DNA from: Candidatus Methylobacter oryzae
GTDB taxonomy: Bacteria > Pseudomonadota > Gammaproteobacteria > Methylococcales > Methylomonadaceae
Length of the DNA stretch: 64,000 nt
Assembly (NCBI GenBank): GCA_945861405.1
Contig: CAMAUL010000001.1
Span: 1 to 64,000 of the forward strand
Direction of reading: 5' to 3'
Shown: piece after piece, positions 48,222 through 55,985 of the stretch
How the letters are laid out: the number at the start of each line of letters is the position of its first letter
Position numbering within the stretch: the stretch's first letter is position 1
Program-made: the position numbers and the translations under genes
Notes under the pieces: model-generated
Seen by the model: only the letters and a program-made list of their open reading frames with translations
Database searches by the model: none
Told to the model about the DNA's origin: nothing

Positions 48222-49053
48222 AACCGTCTATCTAAATGGCGATTACCTGCCGCTGGATGAAGCCAAAATTTCAGTCATGGATCGCGGCTTTTTGTTCGGC
48301 GACGGGATTTACGAAGTCATCCCGTCCTACTCGGGCAAATTGTTCCATTTTTCCGAACATATGGAACGACTGGAAAACAGCCTGTCTTCGATTCGTTTAA
48401 CTAACCCGCACGACCGGGCGCAATGGCTGGAAATCCTGACGCCGTTGCTGGATGCAAATCTGGATCAGTATATTTACCTGCAAATTACCCGTGGCGTTGG
48501 CCCCAAAAGGGATCATGCTTTCCCGAAAGGTATTATCCCAACCGTGTTTGCGATGAGCTCAACCATCGTGCCGTTTGCCGATTTGGGTTCCGGCGCGAAA
48601 GCCCTCAGCGTTGATGACAGCCGTTGGGAGCTGTGCAATGTCAAAGCCACCACGCTGCTGGCCAATATTTTACTCAGGCAGCAGGCCGTAGAAAAAGACT
48701 GTGCCGAAGCCATCCTGGTCAAAGACGGCTATGTGACCGAAGGGGCCGCCAGCAATATCTTTGCTGTGATCGACGGCATCCTGATTACGCCGCCCAAAGG
48801 CCACGAAATATTGCCCGGCATTACCCGCGACGTGATTCTGGAACTTGCCGAGCAAAACAACATCCCCTACAGCGAAGACATCATTTCATTGGACGCCTTA
48901 AAAACCGCCAGCGAAATCTGGCTAACCAGCTCGACACGGGAAATCATCCCGGTTATCCAGCTTGATAACAACATGATTTCAAACGGCAAACCCGGCCCGA
49001 TATGGCAAACCATGAATCAATTATTCCAGACTTACAAAAAATCCCAACCATGA
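48211..49053 (+). CDS. dat: D-amino-acid aminotransferase
   Basis: PLP fold-type IV transaminase interconverting D-Ala and D-Glu, both peptidoglycan precursors. From MDNKTVYLNG (11-base overlap with dacA) it has 280 residues. Landmarks: VMDRGFLFGDGIYEV, the PLP lysine in CNVKATTLLANIL and the VTEGAASNIFAV phosphate loop. Branched-chain transaminase or aminodeoxychorismate lyase are relatives, but the VMDRGFLFGDG pattern and cell-wall neighbours favour Dat. Confidence 0.88.
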   Translation: MDNKTVYLNGDYLPLDEAKISVMDRGFLFGDGIYEVIPSYSGKLFHFSEHMERLENSLSSIRLTNPHDRAQWLEILTPLLDANLDQYIYLQITRGVGPKRDHAFPKGIIPTVFAMSSTIVPFADLGSGAKALSVDDSRWELCNVKATTLLANILLRQQAVEKDCAEAILVKDGYVTEGAASNIFAVIDGILITPPKGHEILPGITRDVILELAEQNNIPYSEDIISLDALKTASEIWLTSSTREIIPVIQLDNNMISNGKPGPIWQTMNQLFQTYKKSQP

Positions 49054-49313
49054 GCGAAGAAACATTATTAGAATTTCCCTGCCAGTTTCCGATCAAGGCC
49101 ATGGGAAAATCCGATCTTGAACTTGACCTGCTGATCATAGAAATCGTGCGCCGCCATGTCGTCGATATTAGCGAAAACGCGGTAACAACACGCCCCAGCA
49201 AAGACGGCAATTACATCGCCGTGACGGTCATTATAGAAGCCTCCAGCAAGCAACAGCTGGACGCCATTTACCAGGATTTAACCGACCATCCACATGTCTT
49301 GATGGCTTTGTAA
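49050..49313 (+). CDS. ybeD: YbeD family protein (DUF493)
   Basis: 87 residues from MSEETLLEFPCQFPIKAMG, in ATGA overlap with dat. The ACT-like DUF493 fold ends with the typical YQDLTDHPHVLMAL. It occurs between dacA and lipB in many gammaproteobacteria; a regulatory link to lipoylation is suggested by position but not proven. Confidence 0.9.
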   Translation: MSEETLLEFPCQFPIKAMGKSDLELDLLIIEIVRRHVVDISENAVTTRPSKDGNYIAVTVIIEASSKQQLDAIYQDLTDHPHVLMAL

Positions 49314-49731
49314 GTTATTCAGACCATTCAGCCACAGATTAACACGGATATACGCTGATTGATGGTACCGACTCCCAAGGAAATGCAGATAAAATCCTTC
49401 GACAGACACAGGACGAACGAAAAGCTGTTGATTTCGTGGCAAAACCTTCGGCTACGCTCAGGAGAGCCTGTCGAACCATGAATGGAATCAAGCTGTCCAG
49501 CACTTTCCTAGCTAACGTTCACCCTTGCACATACAAACGCGCGATATGTTCAAAGCCAGCTTTGAACTCCGGTGCTCATATTTTCTGGAGTCCAAAGCTG
49601 GCTTTGGTCACTACAAAAGAGGTTGCCCATGAATTGGGGAAACGGATCAACATTTAAGCGAGTTATTTGCAAAATAAATCTGTTTGATCTGTGTCAATCT
49701 GTGGCTAAATAGTTAACTATAAATCATCTTA
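49314..49731. repeat. Repeat-filled spacer between ybeD and lipB
   Basis: No supported gene. It begins with a CCACAGATTAACACGGAT arm (about 49333) and ends with its inverted partner ATCTGTGTCAATCTGTGG (about 49692), so it appears to be one larger palindromic element. Inside it are a CTTCGACAG-type repeat (about 49396) and a second hairpin, CAAAGCCAGCTTTG (49551-49564) perfectly inverted at 49593-49606. Confidence 0.75.
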
Positions 49732-50337
49732 ATGGCAGCGATACGTAACTTAGGATTACAAGATTACGAATCCATCTGGCAGGACATGCAGCGATTCACC
49801 CAAAATCGCGATGCCGAAACTGCCGATGAAATCTGGATCACCGAACATCTCCCCGTTTATACGCTGGGCTTAAACGGCAAGCGTGAGCACCTGCTCAATA
49901 CCGGCGACATTCCGGTCGTCAATTCCGACCGGGGCGGGCAAGTGACCTATCACGGCCCCGGCCAGCTGATTATTTATACCCTGCTGGATATTAAACGGCT
50001 AAACTTAAGCATCCGCTCACTGGTCACCACATTGGAACAAGCCATGATTTTCGCCCTGGAACAATACGGCATTATCGCGGTCGCCAGAGCCGACGCCCCC
50101 GGCGTTTACGTCAACGGCAAAAAAATCGGCTCCATCGGCCTGCGCATCAAAAAAAATTGCAGCTATCACGGCCTAAGCATCAACAACCACATGGATTTGC
50201 GCCCTTTCGACCATATCAACACCTGCGGCTATTCGGGACTTGAAGTGACCCAACTGGCCGACCTGGGCGTGACCGTCAGCAACGCAGGACTCGCCATCCC
50301 CGTTACCCAAGCACTCATCACGGCATTAGAAAAATGA
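49732..50337 (+). CDS. lipB: Octanoyltransferase LipB
   Basis: Transfers octanoate from acyl carrier protein to lipoyl domains. 201 residues with [18 protein letters not shown], the catalytic lysine loop [13 protein letters not shown] and the acyl-accepting Cys in NTCGYSGL. Overlaps lipA by four bases. Confidence 0.96.
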   Translation: MAAIRNLGLQDYESIWQDMQRFTQNRDAETADEIWITEHLPVYTLGLNGKREHLLNTGDIPVVNSDRGGQVTYHGPGQLIIYTLLDIKRLNLSIRSLVTTLEQAMIFALEQYGIIAVARADAPGVYVNGKKIGSIGLRIKKNCSYHGLSINNHMDLRPFDHINTCGYSGLEVTQLADLGVTVSNAGLAIPVTQALITALEK

Positions 50338-51323
50338 CATATCAAGCGCCCTCCCGTTCCACGCCCGATTCCCACCAGCGCAACAGCGAAAAGCTGGCAA
50401 AAATCCCGATCAAGGTGGAACCAGCCGGAACCACTTTGCGCAAGCCCGAATGGATACGCGTAAAAATATCGGCCAGCGACGAAGTCACCCGAATCAAGCA
50501 ACTGCTGCGCGAAAACAACCTGCATAGCGTTTGCGAAGAGGCCGCCTGCCCCAATATGGGCGAGTGTTTCCAGCACGGCACTGCCACCTTCATGATCATG
50601 GGCGATTTGTGCACCCGCCGCTGCCCTTTCTGCGATGTCGCGCACGGCAAACCGCTGGCGCTGGACAAAGACGAACCCCAACACTTGGCCGATGCGATAC
50701 AAGCCATGGCCTTAAAATACGTGGTCATCACCTCGGTAGACCGCGATGATTTAAGAGACGGCGGTGCCGGACATTTTGCCGAGTGCATCGAAAAAATCCG
50801 CCTGCAAACCCCCGCCACCAAAATAGAAATCCTGGTGCCCGACTTTCGCGGACGCATCGAAAAAGCCGTAGCCCTATTAGCCGAACAGCCCTGCGACGTA
50901 TTCAACCACAACCTGGAAACCGTCCCCCGGCTATACAAACAAGTGCGCCCCGGTTCCGACTACCAAGGCTCGCTGGATTTGCTGCGCCAATTCCACCAAG
51001 CCCGGCCGCAAACCCCCACCAAATCGGGCCTGATGCTCGGCGTAGGCGAACAGCCGGACGAAGTGCATCAAGTCATGAAAGATTTATTGGCCCACGGCTG
51101 CTCAATGCTGACCATAGGCCAATACCTGCAACCCAGCAAAGCCCATTTGCCGGTTCAAAGCTACATCACCCCTGAACAATTCGACGAATACGGCGCAGTT
51201 GCCAAAGCCTTAGGGTTCAAGCAAGTCGCCAGCGCGCCGATGGTTCGGTCGTCCTACCATGCAGATTTACAGGCTAAGGGTGTAATGCCCGACTGTGACA
51301 ATTCCAATGATAAATCGTACTGA
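50334..51323 (+). CDS. lipA: Lipoyl synthase LipA with transposon-altered C-terminus
   Basis: Radical-SAM enzyme that inserts two sulfurs into octanoyl groups. The auxiliary cluster cysteines are in [12 protein letters not shown] and the radical-SAM cluster in [10 protein letters not shown]. The present frame has 329 residues, but the last nine (CDNSNDKSY) are encoded by the left end of a Tn7-like element. If the duplicated GACTG is joined to the base after the right end, the original end is KGVMPD followed by TGA, giving 320 residues. The core enzyme is complete, so function is probably kept. Confidence 0.95.
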   Translation: MTYQAPSRSTPDSHQRNSEKLAKIPIKVEPAGTTLRKPEWIRVKISASDEVTRIKQLLRENNLHSVCEEAACPNMGECFQHGTATFMIMGDLCTRRCPFCDVAHGKPLALDKDEPQHLADAIQAMALKYVVITSVDRDDLRDGGAGHFAECIEKIRLQTPATKIEILVPDFRGRIEKAVALLAEQPCDVFNHNLETVPRLYKQVRPGSDYQGSLDLLRQFHQARPQTPTKSGLMLGVGEQPDEVHQVMKDLLAHGCSMLTIGQYLQPSKAHLPVQSYITPEQFDEYGAVAKALGFKQVASAPMVRSSYHADLQAKGVMPDCDNSNDKSY

Positions 51324-51360
51324 ACATCGCTAATTTGTACCCTACATCGCTAAACGCTAC
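51296..51360 (+). repeat. Left end with three 20-bp TnsB-type sites
   Basis: Three tandem sites with exact 20-base period: TAAATCGTAC at 51311, TAATTTGTAC at 51331, TAAACGCTAC at 51351, the last two preceded by ACATCGC. Tn7 also has three spaced TnsB sites at its left end. Confidence 0.75.
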
Positions 51361-51372
51361 TGAGTAACAATC

Positions 51373-53103
51373 ATGCGAAAAGCAATTCCAAAAATCAAAG
51401 AATTTCCAGATGATGGCCGCATCTGGCGAGTAGATTGGTTTGGCGGTGTAGAACGTAATCACATGGTTCCCACCGAACCTAAAATTCAGCTCATCATCAG
51501 CCCGCTACTGGACGGCGTAACAGATTACGCCGCCTCAAGCGCGGTCAATCACGAAGAGCGCCGTACAATCAGTATCGGTGTTGGCCAACTCCCTCTTGTC
51601 ACCATCGGATCGCTCTGGCTCAACCGTCACTGTCTTGTTGAGGCGGCGGGCAAAGATAAAATCTTCCATAACCTCACCATTTCGCCTGATACGGTTCGCT
51701 TAGTTAAGTCCGATGCCAAGGTAGACGGGCACCCTCTCATCCTCAAGCGCTTCCATCAAATCGGCGCAGGGCTTGCAGCAAACTGTCTAGCCATCAAATG
51801 GCGTGACGATCCCTACGGCATCATTGTACCTATTGCCGAGATTATCCGGTTTTACTATGCCACCTCTACCGACCTGGCTAAGGCCATCTTTGCAGGCGAC
51901 TTCCGTCACGACCTTGGCTCGATCGTGAACCCGGCTGAGTGTGCTTTCAACGAACAGGAAAAACGCTGTTTGCTCAAGCTGCGCAAGGAGTTTGCCGATG
52001 CAGACGCTTGGGTTATTGGCCGTATTCTGAACAGTCAGGAGGCATTTGCAGGGGCCACTCTTGTACATGATTCTATGATCAAGGAGGCTGTGCAAAACAA
52101 ACCTCGCTTATATCCTGAGGCCGCATTCCCTTTCAATGGCTCAACCAACCTGCGAGCACGGGTGAAGCCGATGCGAACGCCAGATGACAGCAACTGGCGT
52201 TATATAGTTTTTGCCCTGGAACATTGCACGGGGCCGTTTCCTTTTAATGCAATCACCTGCGATCGAGATAATAGCAACCTGCGCCCAGAAAAAGGCGAGG
52301 ATCTTCCAGACGATCAGAAAAAAACTGCATTCCCGGTCAAACAGGCTTCTGACAAGGTCATTACCGATGGGGAATTACAGAGTGATAACGAGCCTTCCAA
52401 CAATATGCAGTCAGCAGTTGTTACGCTGCCAGAGGATCGTTTTGGTGCATTGTCCAGCATGGAACTGGAAAAGCCAGAAAAGGAGATGTGCCATTACATT
52501 AACGCCGATACGGTTCGACCACTCGCTTTGCCAACAGATGTCCTCGGTACTGGTGATGGCACCTATTCGGATAACGGAGTGACCCCAACGGCAATGAAAA
52601 CTGAACGTGTGCGTCAGGCTCCGCTACCTGCCAGCTTCAAAAATTTCGAGGCGATGATACGGTATTTAGATGCGCTACCAGGATACCAGGCTGGAATCCG
52701 TCAGATAAAATATCCCATAGCACACATTCCTCTAACAAAGCCTAGTTGGACTAGACAATGGAGTTACCTGGATTCTGGACGGAAAATCAAGCGTGCAGTA
52801 GTAATCGCTGATGTAATTCATAAACAGCAAGTCTACAGTTTGATCGAATTTCAGTGGCGTGAAGGGGAATCGTTCAAACTTGCCTTGATGTCTTTACCCA
52901 GTGGCATGAGGATGAGTGACGAACTAATGAACAAATTACTCTATGTGCTGGCCAAGAAAAATGGACGCTGGGAAAATGCAACGCCACTACCTGCAGATAT
53001 TCGCCTAGCGGCGCTAAAACATACGTGGCCATATGTAGAAGCATACGCTGATGCTGTAATGTCAAAAATAAACACGGGAAATAGAAGCGAGGAACGAAGT
53101 TAA
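51373..53103 (+). CDS. TnsE-like transposition protein
   Basis: 576 residues, beginning 77 bases from the left end and pointing inward. The middle segment IIVPIAEIIRFYYATSTDLA recalls the TnsE IPxLELARxLF region. The C-terminal third (about 430-560, with SFKNFEAMIRYLDALPGY, KRAVVIADVIHKQQVYSLIE and KLALMSLPSGMRMSDEL) resembles the TnsE C-terminal DNA-binding domain. A Ser/Asp/Glu-rich linker covers about 305-425. Tn7 TnsE directs insertion to replicating and conjugating DNA. The match is by eye and distant, and the opposite orientation to tnsABC is unusual. Confidence 0.6.
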   Translation: MRKAIPKIKEFPDDGRIWRVDWFGGVERNHMVPTEPKIQLIISPLLDGVTDYAASSAVNHEERRTISIGVGQLPLVTIGSLWLNRHCLVEAAGKDKIFHNLTISPDTVRLVKSDAKVDGHPLILKRFHQIGAGLAANCLAIKWRDDPYGIIVPIAEIIRFYYATSTDLAKAIFAGDFRHDLGSIVNPAECAFNEQEKRCLLKLRKEFADADAWVIGRILNSQEAFAGATLVHDSMIKEAVQNKPRLYPEAAFPFNGSTNLRARVKPMRTPDDSNWRYIVFALEHCTGPFPFNAITCDRDNSNLRPEKGEDLPDDQKKTAFPVKQASDKVITDGELQSDNEPSNNMQSAVVTLPEDRFGALSSMELEKPEKEMCHYINADTVRPLALPTDVLGTGDGTYSDNGVTPTAMKTERVRQAPLPASFKNFEAMIRYLDALPGYQAGIRQIKYPIAHIPLTKPSWTRQWSYLDSGRKIKRAVVIADVIHKQQVYSLIEFQWREGESFKLALMSLPSGMRMSDELMNKLLYVLAKKNGRWENATPLPADIRLAALKHTWPYVEAYADAVMSKINTGNRSEERS

Positions 53104-53126
53104 ATTCAGCTTTATACTTATTGCTA

Positions 53127-54728
53127 CTAAAGCCTGTGTCGTCTGATTGAAAGCTTGTCCCGAATTCTTCGTAATTGCTCAATCTGCTCATAATTAATGT
53201 TTGGGAATGAACTCTTTAATATAAACTCATCATACTTTAAACAAATTTTTTCAATCGAGTCTTTATTATCAAAGCTCAGAGCAAACTTAGAAAACTGTGA
53301 ATTAGTTATTGATATATATGGAATCGGCAGCCCCTTAAACTCGCTTGGCGTTAGTTCTAATACACCTCCACCATAATAACGACCATGAAGCTCTGCAAAT
53401 GCCAACGTAAGCGAGTTATAGAATGAATGGATAATGCTATTTATGTCGAAACCGTCACGAGGAGTAACAAGATACGCGCTGTCAGTTGCTAAAGCAGTAG
53501 ATTCATTTTTAATGATTTTAGGATAATCATGGCATCTTTTAAAGAAAAGAGCAGGTGCTGGTGCGCCAATATTAGGAACCTGAAACCACAGTTTTCTGTT
53601 GCGCATTTTATATCGAAGATGTATTTGTCTAGAAGTACCTTCAATAAGATAATCTTGTAGAATTTTATTTTCCTCAACACCCTGTTCATTAAAATCCAAA
53701 AGGAAGCATGGAGTATCTATATCAGACAGAGCAGTTAATTTATTTTGACAAAAAATAACTCCCCCATTAATAACCGACGCTTTTTGAATTATTGGTTTTG
53801 CATACTTTAGCAATGATAATCTTTCTATTTCAGATTTACTGAGAATAAAGAAATCATTTGCGGCAGTAACTATCCCAGCCCTAGAAGAACACACATCATT
53901 TATTGTAGGCAGGTTCTTCGCTAATTGTTCAAGTAACCTACGTTCTGAAGAATTTAATGCATGACTGGTCCACTTTAATGAATCTAATGATTTATGATGA
54001 TTTAGTTTTAAACGAGAAGGGGATTTTTCTAAATCTTTAAGATTCTCAACATTACAAAAAAAAAGACCAGGTGCGGTTGATTTTTTCTCGGCTATCAAAA
54101 TTAAAGTATCTTGCCCCTTACACTCATGAAACAATAGCTCATTAAATGTAAAAACTTCTACTCGTTGAAATTGATTCAAAAGTAGTTCTCGAAGCTCTTT
54201 CGCATATTTAACCTGAAGCAATTCGGCTGGGAGCACTAAGGCTAGGACTCCATCATCAGCTAAAAGACTGATTGACCTGACTAGAAAGGCACTCCAGATA
54301 TTTTTTACAGTATTTTTAGACAGTTCTGGGTATGAGGCATGAATTTTTGCTGATAGTTCTATTTGCCTATTGCTAAGATAATTCCTTTTAATATAAGGAG
54401 GATTTCCAATGACTAAATTGAAATCAGAATCCATTAATTCAGATTGAAGCTCTAAAAAGTCATTGCAAATGACTTCAAGCTTATTAAGATCATTATCAGC
54501 TGAAATTTTCTCAGCTTCAGCTGCAGATATTTCTACAGCAAATAGCTTATCTATATTAGATTTTATTCGATCAGATATCGATAGTGCACGTATAAATACC
54601 CCGTCACCAGCACTCGGTTCAAGAATTTTAAGGGGTCTTCCATCTAACTTTCCTGCTACTCTTTTGACAACAAAATTAGCGATATAAGGCGGGGTATAGA
54701 AAGAGCCAGTATGTTTCTTTGGGCTCAT
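53127..54728 (-). CDS. Eco57I-type N6-adenine DNA methyltransferase (cargo)
   Basis: 533 residues. SAM motif I is LEPSAGDGVF (36-45) after the TGSFYTPPYIANFVV N-terminus usual in this class; catalytic motif IV is NPPY (109-112). The C-terminal half (about 270-510, with LWFQVPNIGAPAPALFFKR and YYGGGVLELTPSEFKGLPIPY) matches the TaqI-like target-recognition domain. Expected to methylate adenine in a specific site. Starts in ATGA overlap with the HNH nuclease gene, suggesting a modification/restriction partnership. It could be a fused restriction-modification enzyme, but I see no endonuclease motif in it. Confidence 0.85.
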   Translation of the reverse strand: MSPKKHTGSFYTPPYIANFVVKRVAGKLDGRPLKILEPSAGDGVFIRALSISDRIKSNIDKLFAVEISAAEAEKISADNDLNKLEVICNDFLELQSELMDSDFNLVIGNPPYIKRNYLSNRQIELSAKIHASYPELSKNTVKNIWSAFLVRSISLLADDGVLALVLPAELLQVKYAKELRELLLNQFQRVEVFTFNELLFHECKGQDTLILIAEKKSTAPGLFFCNVENLKDLEKSPSRLKLNHHKSLDSLKWTSHALNSSERRLLEQLAKNLPTINDVCSSRAGIVTAANDFFILSKSEIERLSLLKYAKPIIQKASVINGGVIFCQNKLTALSDIDTPCFLLDFNEQGVEENKILQDYLIEGTSRQIHLRYKMRNRKLWFQVPNIGAPAPALFFKRCHDYPKIIKNESTALATDSAYLVTPRDGFDINSIIHSFYNSLTLAFAELHGRYYGGGVLELTPSEFKGLPIPYISITNSQFSKFALSFDNKDSIEKICLKYDEFILKSSFPNINYEQIEQLRRIRDKLSIRRHRL

Positions 54729-55306
54729 AGCTCCGTACCCAAATAATCAAAATAATTATTAAATTCACTATCCAAAAGTAGATATGCTTCCAAAAGCTCG
54801 ACTCTCTTTGGATGCTGCGAATGAATAGCTCCATTTAACAGCTCCCTGATTTCCGTTTTTTTTATGCGCAGTTGATCTAGCATCCATATCAAACCATACC
54901 GCCTCAGACCTAGTTTGAGTTTTTTATGCATATAACGCGCTTCTGCACTAGCAGATATTGGTTGTATATTGCCCTTATCGTCACGAAAGAAATGCTGATT
55001 AAAATCAGTATCGCAAGGATCCAAATACATTCCTTCATCATCACTCTTTTGTATGTTTACATAAGAACATGAATACACCAGATTTGAATATGACGTTACT
55101 AAATAAGGATGCTTGCTTTTAGATTTAAAGTGGTCAATATGAAAACACCTTTTCCCTCCAAACCAAATATCTGGACAATCGGTATAGCCACATCTATTAT
55201 TAAAATCGTTTCTCAGGAAATCTTTGTACCTTCTGTAGTCATTATAGGGATTACCGATAAATGTTCTCTGGGGAGTGGTTTCTCTAAATTCATATTTAAT
55301 TTGCAT
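54725..55306 (-). CDS. HNH endonuclease family protein (cargo)
   Basis: 193 residues. The HNH core spans about 39-80: Cys39 and Cys44 (RCGYTDC), Cys54, His56-x-Asp58-His59 in CFHIDHFKSKSKHP, Asn75 in SYSNLVYSC and Cys80, resembling HNH nucleases with zinc-binding cysteines in defence operons (PtuB-like in type). The rest is helical with no recognised domain. The gene overlaps the receiver gene by 11 bases and the methyltransferase gene by four. Likely the DNA-cutting effector, by inference. Confidence 0.8.
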   Translation of the reverse strand: MQIKYEFRETTPQRTFIGNPYNDYRRYKDFLRNDFNNRCGYTDCPDIWFGGKRCFHIDHFKSKSKHPYLVTSYSNLVYSCSYVNIQKSDDEGMYLDPCDTDFNQHFFRDDKGNIQPISASAEARYMHKKLKLGLRRYGLIWMLDQLRIKKTEIRELLNGAIHSQHPKRVELLEAYLLLDSEFNNYFDYLGTEL

Positions 55307-55985
55307 TCTTCACTTTCTCTAGAAGCTCATTAACTGAATTAATAAGGTTATTTAACTGTTCAGAATTCGAACTTTTCTTAAACTCTTCTGGAATAGCAGC
55401 AGTAGCATCAAGAGCGCGCTCCAAGAATGAATCAAGCCTTATTAGCTCATCCTCTTCTTTTAAACTAAGTTTATTTCCTTGACGTTTACGATCACACAAT
55501 TGCTCTAAGCTCTCTTCTGCTTCTGTGATGCGTGTTTTGTATTTTTGGATCTGCAGCAAAATTTTTTGGGGGAATGTAAGATGTTTGCCCTGATTATCCA
55601 AATGATTATCAATGTTTACATCCTTAGAGTACACCAAATTAACGTCTTTAATGGAAGTTGCTTCAGACGCATCTGAATCATAAGATGATGCTATGAAACA
55701 TGGAAAACCTTCTCTAATACGCAAGAATGCTTCGATTAAATCAGACCCATAATAAGAAACGTTATAACATCTTGGGAGGTCACTTTTAATTTCATTTAGA
55801 TTCCAATCTGAAACTAAAGCATCTGGATTTTCTTGACAAATATTATCAATCATTTCATCCAGATCTTCTGCAGGAAGCAACGTTATCACTTTCACCACAT
55901 CTGTTCGAATAAGATCAGCAAAAGCAGCTTTGAACTCATTCTGCTCTTCTATTTGTTCATCAACAAATATAATTTTATAAGGCAT
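55296..55985 (-). CDS. Receiver-domain protein (cargo response regulator)
   Basis: 229 residues. Residues 1-130 fit a CheY-like receiver: acidic pair Asp9/Glu10 (IIFVDEQ), phospho-acceptor Asp60 at the end of PDALVSD, Ser100/Ser101 in CFIASSYDSD and Lys121 in LVYSKDV. The C-terminal 100 residues are charged helices, probably a coiled coil (KYKTRITEAEESLEQLCDRKRQ), with no DNA-binding domain. It overlaps the kinase gene by 11 bases, so it is the natural phosphorylation partner and probably acts by protein contact. Confidence 0.75.
   Translation of the reverse strand: MPYKIIFVDEQIEEQNEFKAAFADLIRTDVVKVITLLPAEDLDEMIDNICQENPDALVSDWNLNEIKSDLPRCYNVSYYGSDLIEAFLRIREGFPCFIASSYDSDASEATSIKDVNLVYSKDVNIDNHLDNQGKHLTFPQKILLQIQKYKTRITEAEESLEQLCDRKRQGNKLSLKEEDELIRLDSFLERALDATAAIPEEFKKSSNSEQLNNLINSVNELLEKVKNAN

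Noticed and set aside
49436-49657. 73-codon frame between ybeD and lipB
   Set aside because: It translates palindromic repeat sequence and has no ribosome-binding site.
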